43,068 bases of DNA, taken from NCBI GenBank assembly GCA_022510615.1, contig JAFLTC010000015.1, positions 1 to 43,068 on the forward strand, written 5' to 3'. Position 1 is the first letter of the stretch, and every line of letters begins with the position of its first letter. This document shows, one piece after another, positions 31,623 to 39,640 of this stretch. Source of the stretch: Lachnospiraceae bacterium (lineage in GTDB: Bacteria > Bacillota > Clostridia > Lachnospirales > Lachnospiraceae). The position numbers were made by a program, and so were the translations under genes. The notes under the pieces are model-generated. The model did no database searches. It saw only the letters and a program-made list of their open reading frames with translations, and was not told the DNA's origin.

Positions 31623-32606
31623 ATGTTTACATTTCCAGAGATTGTCGGTCATGGACAGATTAAGGATCATTTGCAGGCGGCCATACGGGATGATAAACCC
31701 TTTCATGCTTATATTTTTCAGGGAGATGTGGGTGTTGGCAAGGAGACTGTAGCCAAGACCTTTGCTGCCGGACTGCAATGCCAGGGAGACGGGGATAAGC
31801 CTTGTACTTCCTGTGTTTCCTGCCGTCAGATAGACTCGGGAAACCAGCCGGACGTTATCTGGGTAGTGAGAGACCGGGCAAGTCTTGGGGTGGAGGAAAT
31901 CCGGGAGCAGCTGTGCAATACGATGGAAATCAAACCGTTTTCCAGTCCTTATAAAATTTATATTGTACCAGAGGCAGAAAAAATGACAGAGGCGGCACAG
32001 AATGCCCTGTTAAAAACAATAGAGGAACCACCGGAGTACGGAATTGTTATGCTGTTGACAAGTAATATCAGTGCCTTGCTGCCGACCATTCAGTCCCGGT
32101 GTCTGACATTGGAGTTTCGTCCGTTAAGTACACCTACGGTAGAAGAATTTTTAAAAATACAATGCCAGATACCAGACTATCTGGCGAAGGAAAGTGCGAT
32201 TTTTGCTCAGGGAAATCTGGGAAAGGCAATGCGGTACGCCCAGTCGGAAGAGTTTATCGAGCGCAAGGATAAGGTGCTTGCTCTTCTTCGAAATGTAAGC
32301 CAGATGGGCGTGGCGGACATGCTTGCTGTAATAAAGGATCTGGGTACCAGAAAGGATGAGGTCAGGGACTATATTGATTTGATGTCATTGTGGTATCGGG
32401 ATGTGTTAATTTTTAAGGCAACGAAAAATATCAATCAGCTGTTGTTTCAGAATGAATCCTCGGTTATATCCAAAGAGGCAAGTAACCGCAGCTATGAAAA
32501 AATAGAAGAAATTCTTCAGGCGTTTGAGAAAGCAAAGGTAAGGCTGAAGGCGAATGTGAGCTTTGAGGTGGCGATGGAGCTGATGCTTTTGACCCTGAAG
32601 GAGTAA
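31623..32606 (+). CDS. holB: DNA polymerase III subunit delta'
   Basis: HolB is part of the clamp loader that places the sliding clamp on DNA. The 327-residue AAA+ protein has a Walker A-like GDVGVGKE near residues 34-41, a four-cysteine zinc module (C53, C61, C64, C67), the acidic stretch IVPEAEKMTEAAQNALLKTIEEPP and the SRC motif in LPTIQSRCLTLEF. AAGGAGGTGG lies before the ATG. It follows yaaR by 15 bases. Confidence 0.95.
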   Translation: MFTFPEIVGHGQIKDHLQAAIRDDKPFHAYIFQGDVGVGKETVAKTFAAGLQCQGDGDKPCTSCVSCRQIDSGNQPDVIWVVRDRASLGVEEIREQLCNTMEIKPFSSPYKIYIVPEAEKMTEAAQNALLKTIEEPPEYGIVMLLTSNISALLPTIQSRCLTLEFRPLSTPTVEEFLKIQCQIPDYLAKESAIFAQGNLGKAMRYAQSEEFIERKDKVLALLRNVSQMGVADMLAVIKDLGTRKDEVRDYIDLMSLWYRDVLIFKATKNINQLLFQNESSVISKEASNRSYEKIEEILQAFEKAKVRLKANVSFEVAMELMLLTLKE

Positions 32607-32621
32607 AAGATGGAGGTCAAC

Positions 32622-33533
32622 ATGAAAATAATTATCGGAGTGCGTTTTCGACAGGCGGGCAGGGTCTATTATTTTGACCCCGGCGATAAGCAGCTGGAAA
32701 GAGGACAGCACGTTATTGTAGAGACGGCAAAGGGTGTGGAATACGGACTGGTGGTGCTTCCGAATCAGGAGATGGCAGAGGAAAAAATTGTGGCGCCGTT
32801 AAAAGGAATTATCCGTGTGGCAACTGAAAAGGATGAGGAAACAGAGAGGAAAAACCGGGAAAAAGAGAAGGAAGCATTTCAGATTTGTCTTGAAAAAATT
32901 GCCAATCATGGTCTGGAAATGAAACTGATAGATGCAGAATATACCTTTGATAATAATAAATTGCTGTTTTATTTTACGGCGGATGGGAGAATTGACTTCC
33001 GCGAACTGGTGAAGGATTTGGCCAGTGTGTTCCGCACAAGAATTGAACTGCGCCAGATTGGTGTCCGGGATGAGACGAAAATCCGGGGAGGAATCGGTAT
33101 ATGTGGACGTGCGCTGTGTTGTCACAGCTATCTTTCCGATTTTGCTCCGGTTTCGATTAAAATGGCAAAGGAGCAGAATCTGTCCTTGAATCCCACGAAG
33201 ATTTCCGGGGTGTGCGGGCGTCTTATGTGTTGTTTAAAAAATGAAGAGGAAGCCTATGAAGAGCTGAACAGTCGTTTGCCGAATGTGGGTACAAGGGTGA
33301 AGACACCGGAGGGACTGACGGGTGAGGTCCAGAGTGTCAGCGTTCTGAAGCAGCGCGTCAAAGTTGTCGTTACGATGGATAATGACGAAAAGGAAATCCG
33401 GGATTATCCGGCGGATGAGTTAAAATTCCGTACCGGCGGTCCGAAAGGAAAGATTCAGGACAAGCATGAAAGAGAGCTGAAAAAACTGGAAGAGATGGAA
33501 AAACAGGAAGGAAAGTCAAAGCTGGATGAATGA
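32622..33533 (+). CDS. ricT: PSP1/RicT (YaaT) family protein
   Basis: RicT is the conserved PSP1-domain protein that in Bacillus works with RicA and RicF in mRNA maturation through RNase Y, and affects sporulation. The 303-residue product has the PSP1 domain (about 1-190) with YGLVVLPN, IELRQIGVRDE and the cysteine clusters CGRALCC and CGRLMCC, the likely iron-sulfur ligands. ATG 32622 follows GGAGG by five bases. The gene overlaps the next methyltransferase by eight bases. RicA and RicF genes are not nearby. Confidence 0.93.
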   Translation: MKIIIGVRFRQAGRVYYFDPGDKQLERGQHVIVETAKGVEYGLVVLPNQEMAEEKIVAPLKGIIRVATEKDEETERKNREKEKEAFQICLEKIANHGLEMKLIDAEYTFDNNKLLFYFTADGRIDFRELVKDLASVFRTRIELRQIGVRDETKIRGGIGICGRALCCHSYLSDFAPVSIKMAKEQNLSLNPTKISGVCGRLMCCLKNEEEAYEELNSRLPNVGTRVKTPEGLTGEVQSVSVLKQRVKVVVTMDNDEKEIRDYPADELKFRTGGPKGKIQDKHERELKKLEEMEKQEGKSKLDE

Positions 33534-34281
33534 TTCTCAGATGGAAAGTTCACTGCTCCGGGAGGGGGAGCGGCTGGATGATTTGCAACGGGATGGTTTA
33601 AAGCTGATTCAGAATCCGTCCTGGTTCTGTTTTGGCATGGATGCTGTTTTATTAAGTGCCTTTGTGCAGATAAGAAAAGGACAACGGTGTCTGGACCTTG
33701 GCTGTGGAAACGGTATTATCCCTATTTTACTGGCAGGAAAAACCGAGGGAGAGCATTTTGCCGGCTTGGAAATACAAGAGGATATTGCGGAAATGGCAAG
33801 GCGCAGTGTCTGTTATAATCATCTGGAAAATAAAGTAATAATAGAAACGGGAGATATAAAGGAAGCCACTTCGATATGGGGAGCTGCTTCCTTTGATGTT
33901 GTTACCAGTAATCCGCCATATCTTATTCGGCACCACGGGCTGACGAATGAGGTGGATCACAAGGCGATTGCCAGACATGAGCTCTGTTGCACACTGGAGG
34001 ATGTGGTTGGAAGTGCCGCCGAATTATGTAAACCGGGAGGACATTTTTATATGGTGCACCGGCCATTTCGACTAGCAGAGATTATCTGCTGTATGGTAGA
34101 GCACAAGCTGGAGCCGAAGCGGATGAGGCTTGTGTATCCTTATGTGGATAAGGAGCCGAATATGGTTCTGATTGAAGGAGTCCGGGGTGGAAATGCCCGG
34201 ATTACGGTGGAGAAACCGTTAATTGTGTATGAAAAGGAAAATGTCTATACCGAAGAGGTAAAAAGACTGTACTACGAGTAG
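33526..34281 (+). CDS. tRNA1(Val) (adenine37-N6)-methyltransferase-like protein (YabB/TrmN6)
   Basis: A 251-residue class I SAM-dependent methyltransferase. CLDLGCGNGIIPILLAG is the SAM loop and SNPPYL is the N6-adenine catalytic NPPY motif, and the N-terminal FCFGMDAVLLSAF is typical of the YabB/TrmN6 group that modifies A37 of tRNA-Val. ATG 33526 overlaps the ricT stop, so translation is probably coupled; ATG 33541 is an alternative. Same operon position as yabB in Bacillus. Confidence 0.9.
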   Translation: MNDSQMESSLLREGERLDDLQRDGLKLIQNPSWFCFGMDAVLLSAFVQIRKGQRCLDLGCGNGIIPILLAGKTEGEHFAGLEIQEDIAEMARRSVCYNHLENKVIIETGDIKEATSIWGAASFDVVTSNPPYLIRHHGLTNEVDHKAIARHELCCTLEDVVGSAAELCKPGGHFYMVHRPFRLAEIICCMVEHKLEPKRMRLVYPYVDKEPNMVLIEGVRGGNARITVEKPLIVYEKENVYTEEVKRLYYE

Positions 34282-34325
34282 AGCACTGTGGATGGAAGGC
34301 TGTGGTGTTTTTGCGGGAGGGTAAG

Positions 34326-35165
34326 ATGGCAGGCATATTGTATTTATGTGCAACACCCATTGGAAATCTGGAGGATGTTACTCTCCGGGTTCTTCGGATA
34401 TTAAAAGAGGTGGATGTGATAGCGGCGGAGGACACGAGACAGACCATTAAGCTTCTCAACCATTTTGAGATAAAAACACCGCTGGTCAGCTATCACGAGC
34501 ACAACAAAATAGAGAAAACGCCGGTACTTGTTGACCGTATGCTAGGAGGCGAGAATATTGCGCTGGTAACAGATGCCGGGACGCCGGCAATATCTGACCC
34601 AGGGGAGGATCTGGTCAGAGCCTGCCATGAGGCGGGCGTGGAAGTGACATCACTGCCGGGGGCTTCCGCCGTTATTACGGCACTGACTCTTTCTGGCATG
34701 AAGGCGAGACGTTTTACCTTTGAGGGATTTCTTCCGGTAGATAAAAAGGAGAGGAAACCGGTGTTAGAGCGGTTATCAGAATCCGTCTGTACGACGGTGT
34801 TTTATGAGGCACCTCACCGTTTAAGAAAAACATTGCAACTTTTTTTGGACACGGTGGGGGAGGAAAGAGGGATTGCCGTCTGCAAGGAGCTGACGAAGAA
34901 GCACGAGAAAGTACTTCATTTTACGATGGCAGAGGCGGTCCGGTATTTTGAGGAAACGGAGCCAAAGGGCGAGTTTGTTCTTGTTATTGAGGGTGTGGAT
35001 GAAAAGGAACAGGAATTAGAGAAACAGAGACAGTGGATGGAAATGCCGTTAGAAGAGCATATGGAGAGGTATCTGAATCAGGGCATGAGTAAGAAGGAGG
35101 CCATGAAGCAGGTAGCAAAGGATAGGGGGATGCAAAAGAGGGAGGTTTATAACGCGTTGCTATAA
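34326..35165 (+). CDS. rsmI: 16S rRNA (cytidine1402-2'-O)-methyltransferase
   Basis: RsmI adds the 2'-O-methyl group to C1402 in the decoding centre of 16S rRNA. The 279-residue protein has the tetrapyrrole-methylase fold: LYLCATPIGNLEDVTLRVL at the N-terminus, AAEDTRQTIKLLNH, VTDAGTPAISDPG and LPGASAVITALTLSGM. ATG 34326 follows GGGAGGGTAAG; the longer reading has no ribosome binding site. It ends the conserved operon. The 25-bp repeat array begins at its stop codon. Confidence 0.96.
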   Translation: MAGILYLCATPIGNLEDVTLRVLRILKEVDVIAAEDTRQTIKLLNHFEIKTPLVSYHEHNKIEKTPVLVDRMLGGENIALVTDAGTPAISDPGEDLVRACHEAGVEVTSLPGASAVITALTLSGMKARRFTFEGFLPVDKKERKPVLERLSESVCTTVFYEAPHRLRKTLQLFLDTVGEERGIAVCKELTKKHEKVLHFTMAEAVRYFEETEPKGEFVLVIEGVDEKEQELEKQRQWMEMPLEEHMERYLNQGMSKKEAMKQVAKDRGMQKREVYNALL

Positions 35166-35273
35166 GCCATGCAGCCGCATGCCAACATAAGCCATGTAGC
35201 CGCATGCCAACATAAGCCATGCAGCCGCATGCCAGTATAAGCCATGCAGCCGCATGCCAGTATAAGCCATGCA
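35162..35273 (+). repeat. 25-bp tandem repeat array
   Basis: Four contiguous copies of a 25-bp unit beginning ATAAGCCATG (35162, 35187, 35212, 35237) and a partial fifth (35262-35273). Copies 1-2 and 3-4 differ at the last bases (AAC or AGT) and copy 2 has one internal change. There are no spacers, so it is not a CRISPR. The rsmI stop TAA lies within the first unit. The inverted copy of its first 12 bases lies at 35379-35390. Confidence 0.85.
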
Positions 35274-35277
35274 CCTC

Positions 35278-35292
35278 GCGCACTGCGTGCGC
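35278..35292. repeat. Short GC-rich hairpin in the rsmI-abrB gap
   Basis: GCGCAC and GTGCGC flank TGC (6-bp stem, 3-base loop), directly after the tandem repeats and before the terminator-like hairpin. The two inverted ATAAGCCATGCA copies flank it, giving the gap the look of a structured repeat cassette. Confidence 0.4.
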
Positions 35293-35318
35293 TCGGTCAC
35301 GGCTGGCGCCGTATAATA

Positions 35319-35375
35319 AAAAACCAGAGCATTCTCTTACGAGAGCAAGCTCTTGACGCGAATACTCTGGTTTTT
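35319..35375. terminator. Terminator of the rsmI operon, bidirectional
   Basis: An AAAAACCAGAG arm (CCAGAG at 35324-35329) pairs with CTCTGGTTTTT (35365-35375), with an inner stem-loop containing GAGAGC and GCTCT. The T5 end on the plus strand and A-run on the other side allow termination in both directions, between rsmI and the convergent abrB-like gene. Confidence 0.75.
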
Positions 35376-35378
35376 CAT

Positions 35379-35390
35379 TGCATGGCTTAT
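35379..35390 (-). repeat. Inverted copy of the tandem repeat start
   Basis: TGCATGGCTTAT is the exact reverse complement of the first 12 bases of the 25-bp unit. With the partial copy at 35262-35273 it flanks the hairpins and terminator as 12-bp inverted repeats 129 bases apart end to end. Confidence 0.7.
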
Positions 35391-35454
35391 AGCTGGCGTG
35401 GAAAAAGGAAAGGCAGGAGCCTAGGGGAACTCCTGCCATACTAAAGGGATATAT

Positions 35455-35712
35455 TTAAATTAAACCAGCTAACTCTGACAGTTTCTTGATGGATTCTCTG
35501 GAAACCATCTTCCCTTCAAATTCAATCAAATCCTTAGTAGAACCGGTAAATACATCGGCTGGCTCCGAGTATTTTCTCAAGATGACATTATTATCTTCGA
35601 TGCAAATAGCCAGTGCTTGTCGCTCTGAAAAACCAAGAGATTTTCTAAGTTCCATAGGAAGTGTAATGCGGCCTAACTTATCCAATTGTCTGATAATACC
35701 TGTATTTGTCAT
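35455..35712 (-). CDS. AbrB/SpoVT family transcription regulator
   Basis: An 85-residue DNA-binding protein. The N-terminal swapped-hairpin domain reads IIRQLDKLGRITLPMELRKSLGF, as in AbrB, Abh and SpoVT, transition-state or sporulation regulators; the C-terminal 35 residues are a helical extension. ATG 35712 has AAAGGAG eight bases upstream; an earlier in-frame ATG overlaps that site. In Bacillus abrB also follows the yaa/yab/rsmI genes, here in convergent orientation. Which targets it controls is unknown. Confidence 0.9.
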   Translation of the reverse strand: MTNTGIIRQLDKLGRITLPMELRKSLGFSERQALAICIEDNNVILRKYSEPADVFTGSTKDLIEFEGKMVSRESIKKLSELAGLI

Positions 35713-35729
35713 AGTACATGCTCCTTTTG

Positions 35730-35755
35730 TCATTAGTTATTTTATCATTAGTGAT
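35730..35755. promoter_or_regulatory. Direct repeat upstream of the abrB-like gene
   Basis: TCATTAGTTAT (35730) and TCATTAGTGAT (35745) repeat at 15-base spacing between the promoter and the abrB-like start. A direct repeat at this spacing could bind a regulator, perhaps the AbrB-like protein itself. Inference only. Confidence 0.35.
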
Positions 35756-35763
35756 TTGGATAA

Positions 35764-35792
35764 ATCATAGCACGATATATTGTGTTAGTCAA
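35764..35792 (-). promoter_or_regulatory. Promoter for the abrB-like gene
   Basis: The minus strand reads TTGACT and TATGAT 17 bases apart, a strong SigA-type match, 50 bases before the start. Confidence 0.7.
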
Positions 35793-35898
35793 TAAAATGA
35801 ATATTAAAAAATAATTAATTTGTTTTTTGACATGATTTTATGACATTTTATTTACATAATGATTTATAAGAAAAGTACTTTATTTTTGTGGAAAAAAG

Positions 35899-35918
35899 TG
35901 ATAATATTAGCATAACGG
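35899..35918 (+). promoter_or_regulatory. Possible extended -10 with adjacent dispersed motif
   Basis: TGATAATAT resembles an extended -10 ahead of the transglutaminase-pilus operon; no good -35 is seen. TTAGCATAACGG (35907-35918) immediately follows and would lie at the start of the transcript. The same 12-mer core occurs at 3466-3491 and 17796-17810. Confidence 0.3.
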
Positions 35919-35950
35919 AGCATGAGAGGTATGAAAGGAGTGTATGTACC

Positions 35951-36835
35951 ATGAAAAAAATATTTGGAATTATATTGGCATTGGCGGTATTTGCCGGGAT
36001 ATTTCCGGTTCAGCAGACAGAGGCAAAGACAAAAATTTATCCTACGGTTGCCAGTGGAACTTTAGTAAAATCAACCAGCGATGGCGAAATTGATTATTCC
36101 AACACCGCGGATGGATATGTAATGGTAAAATATAAAAAGGCGACGAGCAAAACGATTAAGGCGCAGTTAGTCGGACCAAACGGGAATACCTACACCTATA
36201 CGTTGCGGGCGAATAAATATGAGGCGCTTCCTCTGACGGAAGGCAACGGGAAATATAAAGTATCCCTGTTTCTGAATGTATCCGGGAACAGTTATGCAAT
36301 TGTTATGTCAGAGACGATTTCCGTTACTCTGTCCAGTCAGTTTGCCCCGTATCTGAGAGCGAACCAGTACGTGAATTTTACGCAATCTACTAAATTTGTA
36401 AAAAAGGCGGCAACGCTGACGAAAAAGTGCAAGAACGATATTGCGAAGGTGAAAAAGGTTTACCAGTATGTCATTAAAAAATTCAAATACGATAAGAAAA
36501 AAGCACAAACTGTTAAGGCAGGATATTTACCGGATTTGAATAAATTATACAAACAGAAAAAAGGAATCTGCTTTGACTATGCGGCAGTTATGACGGCGAT
36601 GCTCAGAAGTCAGGGTGTGGCGACAAAGCTTGTCATCGGGTATACGGGAAATGCTTATCACGCATGGATTAATGTATACTCAAAGAAAAAGGGCTGGATT
36701 ACAGGAGCGATTTACTTTAACGGAAAGAAATGGAAGCTGATGGACCCTACCTTTGCTTCCACAGGAAAATCCAGTAAGTCCATTATGAAATATATCGGAA
36801 ATGGGCGGAATTATAAGGCAAAATACAGTTATTAA
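35951..36835 (+). CDS. Secreted transglutaminase-like protein heading the pilus-like operon
   Basis: A 294-residue secreted protein: signal peptide to about residue 25, a beta-rich region (about 30-130), and a transglutaminase-like domain with a complete triad, C207 in KKGICFDYAAV, H237 in NAYHAWINVY and D265 in LMDPTF. The protein is strongly lysine-rich, like the two secreted proteins at 11.4-13.4 kb. GGAG lies ten bases before the ATG. Only 18 bases separate it from the PilC-like gene, so it is probably cotranscribed with the pilus-like genes. It may act as a wall peptidase or cross-linker; this is inference. Confidence 0.85.
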   Translation: MKKIFGIILALAVFAGIFPVQQTEAKTKIYPTVASGTLVKSTSDGEIDYSNTADGYVMVKYKKATSKTIKAQLVGPNGNTYTYTLRANKYEALPLTEGNGKYKVSLFLNVSGNSYAIVMSETISVTLSSQFAPYLRANQYVNFTQSTKFVKKAATLTKKCKNDIAKVKKVYQYVIKKFKYDKKKAQTVKAGYLPDLNKLYKQKKGICFDYAAVMTAMLRSQGVATKLVIGYTGNAYHAWINVYSKKKGWITGAIYFNGKKWKLMDPTFASTGKSSKSIMKYIGNGRNYKAKYSY

Positions 36836-36853
36836 TGGGGGAAAGAGCAGGAC

Positions 36854-37900
36854 ATGAAAAAGAAAACATTGAGCAGTGAATATGTTTCATCCTTTTGTCT
36901 GGAAATGTCGCTTCTTGTACATGCCGGAATCAGTACGGAAGACGGGCTTTATCTTTTAGCAGAGGATGAAGGGGACAAAAAAAATAAAAAGATGCTGACG
37001 GATTTGGCGGAACTTCTATCCGACGGAAGACCATTTTCCGAGGCATTGCGTGAAGTGGGAGGCTTTCCGAAATACGTCAGTGATATGATTGAGACCGGAG
37101 AGCAGACGGGACGATTGGAGCAGTCCTTTCAGGCACTCTCCTCTTACTATGACAGACAGATGCAGTTGAGCAATCAGATTCGGAATGCTCTGCTATATCC
37201 GGTTATTCTGCTCATTTTGATGTTAGTTATTATTGTTGTTTTACTTGTGCGTGTATTGCCGATATTTAATCAGGTTTATGAGCAGTTAGGCGGTACCCTT
37301 GGAGGTACGGCACAGGTGCTGCTACATCTGGGTAATATTTTGGGCAATGCCATGCCGGTATTATGCGGAGCCCTGGGAGTGATTGTCGTTCTGGCTGTTA
37401 TTTTCAGCTGCAGTGCTACATTAAGAGGCGGTATTATACGCCTGTATAAAAAAATCTGTGGAGACTTCGGCCTCGCCAGAAAGCTGGGCGAGTCCCGGTT
37501 TGCCTCTGCCATGGCAATGGGTATGCTCAGTGGTTTAAATACCGAGGAGGCTTTCCGTACGGCAATGTTGTTTCAGGATGCCGTTCCAAAAACAAGAAAG
37601 CGATATGAAAAATGCTTACAGATGTTAGAGGAGGGAGAGCCGTTAGCAGAATCCTTTAAGCAGCAAAAGATTTTAGAGGCATCCTACTGCCGGATTCTGG
37701 ATTTGGGAGCAAAGAGCGGTACCTCCGACACGGCGATGGAAGAGATAGCCAGACGAATGGATGACAGTGTACAGATAGCGATTGAGCGGAAGGTAGGAAA
37801 GATTGAACCGACGATTGTTATTATTACATCTATTTTAGTGGGAATTATTTTGATTGCGGTTATGCTGCCGCTGATAAATATAATGTCCTCAATCGGATAG
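36854..37900 (+). CDS. Type II secretion/type IV pilus inner-membrane platform protein (GspF/PilC-like)
   Basis: A 348-residue inner-membrane protein with the duplicated T2SSF domain (about 9-130 and 210-335). Each repeat begins with a cytoplasmic helical bundle (FCLEMSLLVHAGISTEDGL, FASAMAMGMLSGLNTEEAF) with a G-E-x-L-A/F-S-E/A motif (DGRPFSEAL, EGEPLAESF), and each is followed by membrane segments. This is the platform that couples the cytoplasmic ATPase to pilin extraction. It is slightly short for a PilC. It starts the pilus-type genes of the operon. Confidence 0.92.
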   Translation: MKKKTLSSEYVSSFCLEMSLLVHAGISTEDGLYLLAEDEGDKKNKKMLTDLAELLSDGRPFSEALREVGGFPKYVSDMIETGEQTGRLEQSFQALSSYYDRQMQLSNQIRNALLYPVILLILMLVIIVVLLVRVLPIFNQVYEQLGGTLGGTAQVLLHLGNILGNAMPVLCGALGVIVVLAVIFSCSATLRGGIIRLYKKICGDFGLARKLGESRFASAMAMGMLSGLNTEEAFRTAMLFQDAVPKTRKRYEKCLQMLEEGEPLAESFKQQKILEASYCRILDLGAKSGTSDTAMEEIARRMDDSVQIAIERKVGKIEPTIVIITSILVGIILIAVMLPLINIMSSIG

Positions 37901-37921
37901 ATAATAGGCAGGGAGGACACG

Positions 37922-38236
37922 ATGAGAAGAAAGATATCATTTTCTTACATTAAAATCTTGATTCTTTTCGCCGTGCTGGCAGTGGCGGTGTTTTTTCTGT
38001 GCAAAGGAGTACAGAGAATGGAAGCCGGGCAGCAGGCAGAAAGTCTAAAGCAGTTAGACAGTTCAATCCGCAAGGCAACAATGACCTGTTATGCTACCGA
38101 GGGGGTCTATCCACCTACTATCCAGTACTTAAAAGAAAATTACGGGATTCAGATTGATGAAGACAGATTTACCGTTTTTTATGAGATATACGGTGACAAT
38201 ATGATGCCGGATATTACAGTCATTGAAAGACAGTAG
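37922..38236 (+). CDS. Small membrane protein of the pilus-like operon (1)
   Basis: A 104-residue protein with a basic N-terminus, one hydrophobic segment (about 9-27) and an exported C-terminal domain containing two Cys-Tyr-like positions (MTCYATEGVYPPTIQYL). The TCYATEGVYPP region resembles the globular start of minor pilins. There is no Gly-Phe-x-x-x-Glu prepilin cleavage motif. GGGAGG lies five bases before the ATG. Probably a pseudopilin-type component; I do not recognise a named family. Confidence 0.75.
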   Translation: MRRKISFSYIKILILFAVLAVAVFFLCKGVQRMEAGQQAESLKQLDSSIRKATMTCYATEGVYPPTIQYLKENYGIQIDEDRFTVFYEIYGDNMMPDITVIERQ

Positions 38237-38283
38237 CGTAGTGATATAGTTTTGGTATCTTCAGGAAAGGGCATGGTTTTAAC

Positions 38284-38793
38284 ATGAAAGGAAAACTTCA
38301 AAAACATAATATTGAAGCTGCCTTTGTGCTGGTGCTGTTTGCTGTTTTTGCCGTGACGATTGTGGCTGTGCTTGCATTAGGGGCAAATAGCTATAAAAGT
38401 CTGGTGGAACGGGATAATGAGGCCTATAACAAAAGAATCATTACCTCTTATATCACTGCAAAAATCCGCAGCAATGATATGGCGGGAACAGTAGCTGTCG
38501 GCGGTTTTGCAAAACCGGAAGAAGAGGATGGCGTAAATACGCTGCATCTGTATCAGATGATAGAAGGACAGAAATTTGATTTGAGAATTTATTATTACGA
38601 CGGTCAGATTTATGAGTTGTTTACGACAGCGGATAATGATATTGAGCCGGAGGCAGGGAACCCAATTATCGAGGCAAAGGGACTTTCCTTTATGCAGGAG
38701 GGTTCGGTGATTCAAATATCATCGGTGGATGCCGGTGGGCTGGAAAATACTGCTACGGTTGCAGTTCGCAGTGAAAGTGAGGTGGCGCCATGA
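38284..38793 (+). CDS. Small membrane protein of the pilus-like operon (2), possibly DUF4860
   Basis: A 169-residue protein with one N-terminal membrane segment (about 13-33, following KHNIEAAF with a Glu just before the hydrophobic core, as in pilins) and an exported domain of alternating strands (TLHLYQMIEGQKFDLRIYYY). It recalls the DUF4860 family from memory. The usual glycine before the cleavage site is missing. An AGGAAAGG lies about 12 bases before the ATG, further than ideal. The stop overlaps the next start by four bases. Confidence 0.65.
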   Translation: MKGKLQKHNIEAAFVLVLFAVFAVTIVAVLALGANSYKSLVERDNEAYNKRIITSYITAKIRSNDMAGTVAVGGFAKPEEEDGVNTLHLYQMIEGQKFDLRIYYYDGQIYELFTTADNDIEPEAGNPIIEAKGLSFMQEGSVIQISSVDAGGLENTATVAVRSESEVAP

Positions 38794-39221
38794 GTTATGA
38801 ACGGAGTAAGGCGCCATTGGCGCTGATGGAACAGATTATCATGGTGCTTGTTTTTGCACTGACCTCGGCAGTATGTCTGCAGGCGTTTGTATATTCTAAC
38901 CGCCTTTCTGAGGAGGGGCAATTAAAGGAACTTGCCGCCACAAGAGCGCAGACGGTAATTGAATACTGCAAGGCGAGTCAGGGAGATTGGGAGCAGGTGT
39001 GTGCAAAGTTACAGGCAGAGCGCACGGAAACCGGAATTGAAATAGACTACCCTGAGGATAAGCTAGAGGTAAAAGTGGATATTACGGAATCCACGGAATG
39101 GATGGAAAGGGCCAAGGTGGAGGTCTGGCAGACCGATGACGGCTCTGACGGTGTTTGGATTGATTATGCGGTTCCCGCTTACACAATAGAGACCGCATGG
39201 CAGAAGGGAGGACAAAGATGA
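38790..39221 (+). CDS. Small membrane protein of the pilus-like operon (3)
   Basis: A 143-residue protein with a pilin-like N-terminus: APLALMEQIIMVLVFALTS gives a glutamate followed by an uninterrupted hydrophobic helix (about 15-33), then a long helix LSEEGQLKELAATRAQTVIEY and a beta-rich C-terminus. No canonical glycine cleavage site. ATGA overlaps join it to both neighbours, indicating coupled translation. Confidence 0.7.
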   Translation: MSYERSKAPLALMEQIIMVLVFALTSAVCLQAFVYSNRLSEEGQLKELAATRAQTVIEYCKASQGDWEQVCAKLQAERTETGIEIDYPEDKLEVKVDITESTEWMERAKVEVWQTDDGSDGVWIDYAVPAYTIETAWQKGGQR

Positions 39222-39625
39222 AAAAACGAAAAATGTCCTTCACAACAGTAGGGGGAAGTTCTATTCTGACTATTTTTGCAGTGTTGTGTTTTATTGTATT
39301 TGCCCTGTTGTCCCTGTCGACGGCGAAGGCAAACAGCACTTTATCCCAGAAGTCAGTGAATGCCATTGGTGCCTATTATGAAGCAGATACGGCGGCAGAA
39401 GAAATACTGGCGCAGATTCGAAGCGGGGAGCAGCCGGAGGGGGTTATTCAGGACGGCGACATTTATTCCTACACATGCAGCATAGATGAAAACCAGGAAT
39501 TACAGGTTGAGGTTGAAATTACAGGAGATTCCTATAAAATAAATAAGTGGCAGAAAAAATACACCGGAGAATGGAAAGCCGATGACTCAATGAAGGTATG
39601 GGGCGGCATGGAGATTACGGAGTAG
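39218..39625 (+). CDS. Small membrane protein of the pilus-like operon (4)
   Basis: A 135-residue protein with basic N-terminus KKRKMSFTTVGGSS, one hydrophobic segment (about 16-36) and an exported domain with the helix YYEADTAAEEILAQIRSG, a feature of type IV pilus assembly (PilX-like) minor proteins. A Gly-Gly precedes the hydrophobic part but no Glu follows. ATG 39218 has GGGAGG upstream and overlaps the previous stop; a longer in-frame reading is not supported. Confidence 0.7.
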   Translation: MKKRKMSFTTVGGSSILTIFAVLCFIVFALLSLSTAKANSTLSQKSVNAIGAYYEADTAAEEILAQIRSGEQPEGVIQDGDIYSYTCSIDENQELQVEVEITGDSYKINKWQKKYTGEWKADDSMKVWGGMEITE

Positions 39626-39640
39626 TGAAAGGAGTTATTC

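Noticed and set aside
35162..35273. CRISPR array
   Set aside because: The repeats are contiguous with no spacers between them and there are no cas genes.
34984..35439. Minus-strand reading frame encoding a His/Trp/Cys-rich repeat protein
   Set aside because: It runs antisense through rsmI and the 25-bp repeats, whose period is not a multiple of three; it has no ribosome binding site and low-complexity content.
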